A stretch of DNA of 64,000 nucleotides from Tanytarsus gracilentus (Eukaryota > Arthropoda > Insecta > Diptera > Chironomidae), in NCBI GenBank assembly GCA_038502055.1, contig JAXRKN010000043.1:1860001-1924000 (forward strand), written 5' to 3'. Below, piece after piece: positions 59,001 through 64,000 of this stretch; position 1 is the first letter of the stretch, and each line of letters begins with the position of its first letter. Both the position numbers and the translations under genes were made by a program. The notes under the pieces were generated by a model that had not been told where the DNA came from, did no database searches, and saw only the letters and a program-made list of their open reading frames with translations.

Positions 59001-62000
59001 CGATACACTTGCTTTTTTGTGTAGGGTGTAAAAATTGTTGTAATAGATGTTGTTTGCAGTTAGCAATGCATAGTAAGTAGAGAAGTTGGAGAGTGTTTGA
59101 AAAAGTTATTAGATTGAGTTGAAAAATATTTTTTAAACCTAATTTTAGCTCCGCTATATATTTTTATTGGGTTATAGAAACATTATTTAATATTTATTTT
59201 TTTTTAGAAAAATTTCAATTTTAAAATATTGTCAAAATTTCCCTTTTTTTATCACATCCAAAAACTGAAGTCCCCATAAAAAAACTCAAGCATTAAAACA
59301 TGAATTTAAATTCACAAAAGGAGAATTTTATTTTCTCCAACAATTGTTTGTACAAAGAAACCACGAGAAAAGAGAAATTTACTTCCTACAGGATATTACA
59401 ACAAAGTCTTCAAAAAAAACTCACCTCATACAATTATCAAAAGCTTCTCTTTGTATTCGCATTTTCTCGCTGCAAAAAAAATTGCTTCCGGGAGTGAAGA
59501 AAAGTTCCGCAGGGCAAAAACCACCTTGTGATTTATTTGCGCAAAAAAGTGCAACTAGAATTACTTATTATTCACTCGGCACTGCTTCCCTATTGAATGC
59601 AGTCTGGCGAAGGGCGAGGAGTGTACGTACTTTCATATGAATGAATATTTAAACAAAAGTGCAAATTGTTTTGAGGCTTATCTTATTCAAGATCTTAATA
59701 GTACTTTTGCGAGCAGTGAAGAGAGCTCTCGACTGTGAAGAAATGAATAGAATGAATGAGCGTGCAAAGAGATGAGAGGAAAAACCAGAATCGAGAAGAT
59801 TTAAGACAAAGAGGAGGAAAAATTAGTTTTTCTTGCACTTGATCTTGGAGGGAGGAGGTTTTGTTAAAGTGAAATGTTTAGTGTCTTGAAATTGGTTTAT
59901 TTTAAATTTCTCAACGGATTAAAATTTAACGATTTTTTTAATATTTTAAATTTTATTTAACCTCAAAATTTCATGGGAAATTTGATGATGACTGCAATCC
60001 AATTTAATATCTGATAGTCGAAACCTGTGTCAAGGATCAAGATCAAGAAACCAAAGACAACAAACTGCAAGAAAATCTCTTGATTGAAATGGGATTTGAA
60101 TTAATTTCTCTTGTTGCTATTTTCATGACCAAACATTTTCGAGCTTACGTTTACAAAAACATCTTTCAGATAAGAATGAAAAGCAATAAATTTGGAATTC
60201 TCTCTTAAATAGGTCAATGCAATTTAATTTAATAATCTACCTTCAATGGCAACCTTATCACTGCATGTGTTTATAATTTTAAAATATGAATCATGATGAA
60301 CTTCCTACGTAAACATTTTCATTTCTCACATTTGTGGGATTTTTTTGTGGCTGAAGAAAGAAATGAAAAGCAGTCACGACATCGCTCATCACATCAACGC
60401 CGTACGTGCATCATTTCAGTTTAATCATAAAAAAAGCATCGAGCTGTTCTTTAAATTTATGTAAATTCATGCTGACACACACACAACATATTAAATATAT
60501 ATGGAAATGCAGTGAGATGAAGAAAGTTTTAAAGTCAATGCGGAAAAAAATCAAGGAGAGGAAATTTTAAATTTTAATTTCTGCTTTTATAAATTAGCAA
60601 ATTTAAAATGATTTTATTTGTGCCAAAAGGGTTAAATAAATTTATTTTTAATCCAAGGTACAAAAATTTCACCTACAAAGAATTTTTATCAATAAAGCTG
60701 AACATAAAGCAGGAAGAATTAATAAAGGATTATTTAACGAATGGTTAATTAAATTTTATGGCATTCGTTATTATTCATCTATGCAGGAGCGAAAGAAAAG
60801 ATGCGAGCAGGAAACACAACCTAAAGCATTAATGCTATGAAAGTAAAAACGCTTGTATCATAAAACAGACAATTTTTTGTTGTTGTAGCATCTAGCAGGA
60901 AGGAAGATATGCGGTTGAGTATATGCTTTTTGTATGCGATGAGATAAGAATAAAAAATATCATAAATTAGGAAATTTTCGGTAAAGAGCCATTTATTTTT
61001 ACCACTCACACACACACACACATGCATGTCAGTGAGTTTCGAGATAAGAAAAATTGTGCTTCACTCTTTTTTATGTACACGCACTTGGAGTGATTTTTTG
61101 GCGTCTAATAAGGCGAGTTAATGCTGTTTTAAGCAAAGATTACAGCAAGAATTACTTCTTAAAATTTTCCTCGCTTTTGAAGGAATTTTTTATGCGTAAA
61201 AACATGACTTTGAAAATTTACTTGAAGGTGGGTGGGAAAAAATTATTAATAAAAAATCCTTTTTCGAGCATCACAAAAATTTAATTCAACTTTTCATGGC
61301 CATAAATCAAAATATAATTTTTTCATCTTGATGTTACCACACAAACTCGATTTAAATGAGAGTCATGACGATCCAAAAATAAAATTCAACAAAAAAGTTA
61401 ATTTTAGAATGTAAATCGGAAAAACTTCACAAAAAAATTCTTTACATTTCTCATTTTTAAGCGCACTTAAGTGAATTAATTTATTTTCATGTTTCAATAT
61501 TTTTAACATAAAATCATTGGCCTGATTGAAATGAATTCAGAATCAAGTTTTATAGTTTAAAATTTGTTTTAAATAAAAATTACAAAAATTCAACTTTCCC
61601 AAAAAAAATTCATTTTTTTTCACATTAAAATCTATTTCGTCCAGCAACTGTCATTACTAACTATCCAAAAATTTAAGTGAAATTCGATATGCAATCGACA
61701 CCCCAAAGAATTTTGTCCAAATGCTCGAAAAGTATTCTTCGTCATTAAATTTCAATTAGTTGTAAATTATGTTGCTGTCAGTGGCTGCTGATGATGACTG
61801 CATAGAGCGCTAGTGAAGCGTGCACGAAAACTTCATTTTCGATGAAATCATTTGAGTGTGCGAATGCAAAAGTGCAACGATGCCATAAATTTATCAGCAC
61901 TTAATCATCTTCGTCTTGTGTACCCACACACGAGGGGATGTAAAAAATTTAATAAAAAATTAAATTTTATAATTTTTCGAGCTCCATTTGCCATCCCTTT

Positions 62001-64000
62001 CACTCTTATCTTTCTGCAGCTTTTTTACCTCTTCCTTCCTCCTTCAAACATCCTCGAGTTCTCTCTTATGTGAATGTTGACAATGATTTTCAAGACATTC
62101 CTGTGATTTATTATCAGATTCCGTGCATTTGACAGCCGCCGCCTCGAAAGAGAGAGAAAATGATGGTGTTTTTCAGCTTTTCCTTTTAAAAAACTTTTTT
62201 TATTTGTAATAATTTTAAGAAAAAGGAGAGAAAATTTTTTGGCGAGAAGAAAATTCCGAAGCTCATTCATCTGTAAAAATTTTCCATAAGCTGTTTTTTG
62301 TCTCGTAATTTTTCCTCTGCTTCGTATCGATTGTTTATTTCTCCATAAAAGCAAATAATGAGAGAAAGCATGAAAATATTGCTTTTGAGCTAAAAAGGGT
62401 CGCTTTAAAGTTTCATTTCGCAAAAGGAAAATTTATTTTGCATGTTTTCACCAAATCGCTTACTTTTTTCTTCTTCTTGCCTTTTTAAGTATGAATTTTG
62501 AATTTATGGAAATTTTTCTTTACAACACTGAAAATGAATTCAATGTAAAAATTATGTATCGTGAGAAAATGAGACGGGTGATTTATGTGGTGATACTTTC
62601 GATCGTGCTTCACTGAATGAAAACTTTAAATGGGTCAAAAATTATATTTTTTAACCTTTAAAATAATTTTAGATTTTTTTCAACTCAACCATCAAGTTTT
62701 CAATTTTTCATCACCATCTTAACCATTATACTCCAACACTCAGGTGTTTTCCACTACAACAGCTCGAGGCACTTTGAGAATTTTGCAGCACACAAAAGAG
62801 ACTGCTTGATATTGATTGTTTTCCTCAAAATGATGCAAAATTAATTTTGTTTATCGACATTGATGAATCTCAATTGAATTGAAAGTGCAACAATGTGAAT
62901 TAATTTATTGTAAAGCATCTCACACAACAAGGATAATGAATTAGCATGAAAATTTAGACACAACCGATTGATGGAGAAAATTCAGTCGATAGACTGATTG
63001 GAAGTTTGAGTGAATCAATTAATTTGCGGTAATTAGTTGGAGTTTGTTTTTAATTCATTAGCAGGATTTTAGAAAGCTCATTAGATGGCGAGGCATTGAA
63101 CTTTGCTTTGATAATTTTCACAAAAGACGGATTAGTGGGTCATAGAGGCGTGTAGCTTAAATTTTTGATGAATTTTATTATGGTGAAATTAGTAAGGAAG
63201 CTTTAAAATTGTGTTGGTTAAGAAATAAATTTTAAATTAATTATTTTTACTCGTGAACATAAAAAAATCCGTTAAAATTTTCAAATTTATTTGAAAAAGT
63301 TTAATTCTAATGTTTTTTGATCTCAAAAAATTTTCTGTAGAATATTTAATTAAACACTTCAGATTTTTATGACTAATTCACTTAATTCAATTATCTTCAA
63401 ATCCCCAAAAAAAGTTCTCACAAAATATTGTCAAAAAAATCCCTCTAGAGGATTTTAAACTCTTTTTTTTTATCCTACAAAGTGGTTTGGTCGGTGGTGA
63501 TGGTTAAAGCATTTTTAAATTGCAGTTCCATTGTTGTGCCCCACATTCGAGTCTCCATTCTCATTTCTAATTTAAAACAGAAAAGAAGAAAAATTCCAAA
63601 GCTCTCATAGACAAAAGAGACTTTTACCATGACTCACACACACAACAAACTCCCTTCCACTTTTTTATCTGCAACTTTTTTGCGGTTGCCTCATCTCTGC
63701 ATGTGAATACTCGGAGAAACATTTTTCTAGTGAGATTTTCAATGAATTCATTTGAGGCTTTGTCTTTGTTCATCATTTCGACATCACTGATTGTAAAAGT
63801 TCTTCCTTTCTCGGGCTTGGAATTTTAAATTTTGTATTTTTCATGCTTTTGCCAGTTTGAGGTGAACCACAACTCTCATCTCAATCTGCAGAATGGATTT
63901 ATTGAGTGTGAAAATATTTTTCATGCAATGTTAAATTGGAAAATTATTTATTAATAAATTGTTTGGAAATTTTGAAAAGTTTTTGAATTCATTGCAGAAC

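Larger units (their letters stand above)
47516..64000. other. Long region without recognisable genes
   Basis: About 16.5 kb of AT-rich DNA. Seen here: a (GA)n tract at 48413-48435; two 40-bp tandem copies at 48671-48750; AGCTTT-rich clusters at 50866-51000, 51805-51880 and 57335-57480; a CCTGGATTTT-type degenerate repeat at 53310-53590; A-rich ACTGAGCAAA repeats at about 54640-54870; a hairpin element at 55943-56066; and CA-rich tracts near 61008. Open frames are short, AT-biased and lack domains or splice support. It may be a large intron or regulatory desert. Confidence 0.5.

Noticed and set aside
62025..62423. 132-codon minus-strand frame rich in Lys, Arg and Leu
   Set aside because: Low-complexity translation with no domain. 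The opposite strand and neighbouring frames are also open in places, so chance is likely.
1..64000. tRNA, rRNA, conserved microRNA and CRISPR signals
   Set aside because: No tRNA B-box with a matching cloverleaf, no rRNA segment, none of the well-known insect microRNA seeds in a hairpin, and no spaced direct repeats of CRISPR type were found by eye. A covariance-model search would be needed to exclude small RNAs fully.

Overview
The window is AT-rich eukaryotic DNA with spliced genes (GT-AG introns), small single-exon secreted-peptide genes and many small mobile-element remnants. The gene set (a prenylated Pde6-type phosphodiesterase, a sage-type bHLH factor, a cytosolic TrpRS, the sorting adaptor PACS and a cluster of CS-alpha-beta defensins) points to a dipteran insect. 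The high AT content and short introns suggest a midge-like nematoceran, but the species cannot be named from this sequence. All exon boundaries were set by hand from splice sites, frame continuity and remembered family alignments. The reconstructed coding lengths divide by three for every gene.

Layout. 1-13757: Pde6-like cGMP phosphodiesterase (+), 19 coding exons, about 1011 aa, with two GAF domains, an HD catalytic domain and a C-terminal CaaX box. Its 3 kb first intron carries a DINE-1/Helentron-like element packed with a tetranucleotide repeat and two minisatellites. 14418-15467: a 1.05 kb foldback element with TIRs and a 3-bp target duplication. 19281-19797: nitrobindin/THAP4-type protein (+), arranged tail to tail with a sage-like bHLH gene (-, 19822-20855); the two stop codons are 24 bp apart. 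21309-22573: cytosolic tryptophanyl-tRNA synthetase (-).

23126-33807 is the most unusual part: a defensin cluster fused to the 5' end of the PACS gene (Drosophila KrT95D family). Gene A and a 3.5 kb unit [defensin B - defensin C - PACS promoter and first coding exon] are followed by two more tandem copies of the unit. Each extra copy begins with a truncated tail of defensin A. The result is one complete A gene, three B, three C, two A remnants and three intact PACS first exons that share the downstream exons at 36689-42786. The copies are mosaics that fit unequal crossing-over plus gene conversion. One B gene carries the C-terminal coding sequence of a C gene.

42787-64000 has no recognisable gene. 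It holds a 477-bp retroposed fragment with a 25-bp target-site duplication and one isolated exon-like segment (47416-47515); it may be intergenic or an intron of a large gene beyond the window. An hAT-like MITE lies in PACS intron 1. Several 70-125 bp AT-rich inverted-repeat elements are scattered through introns and spacers.
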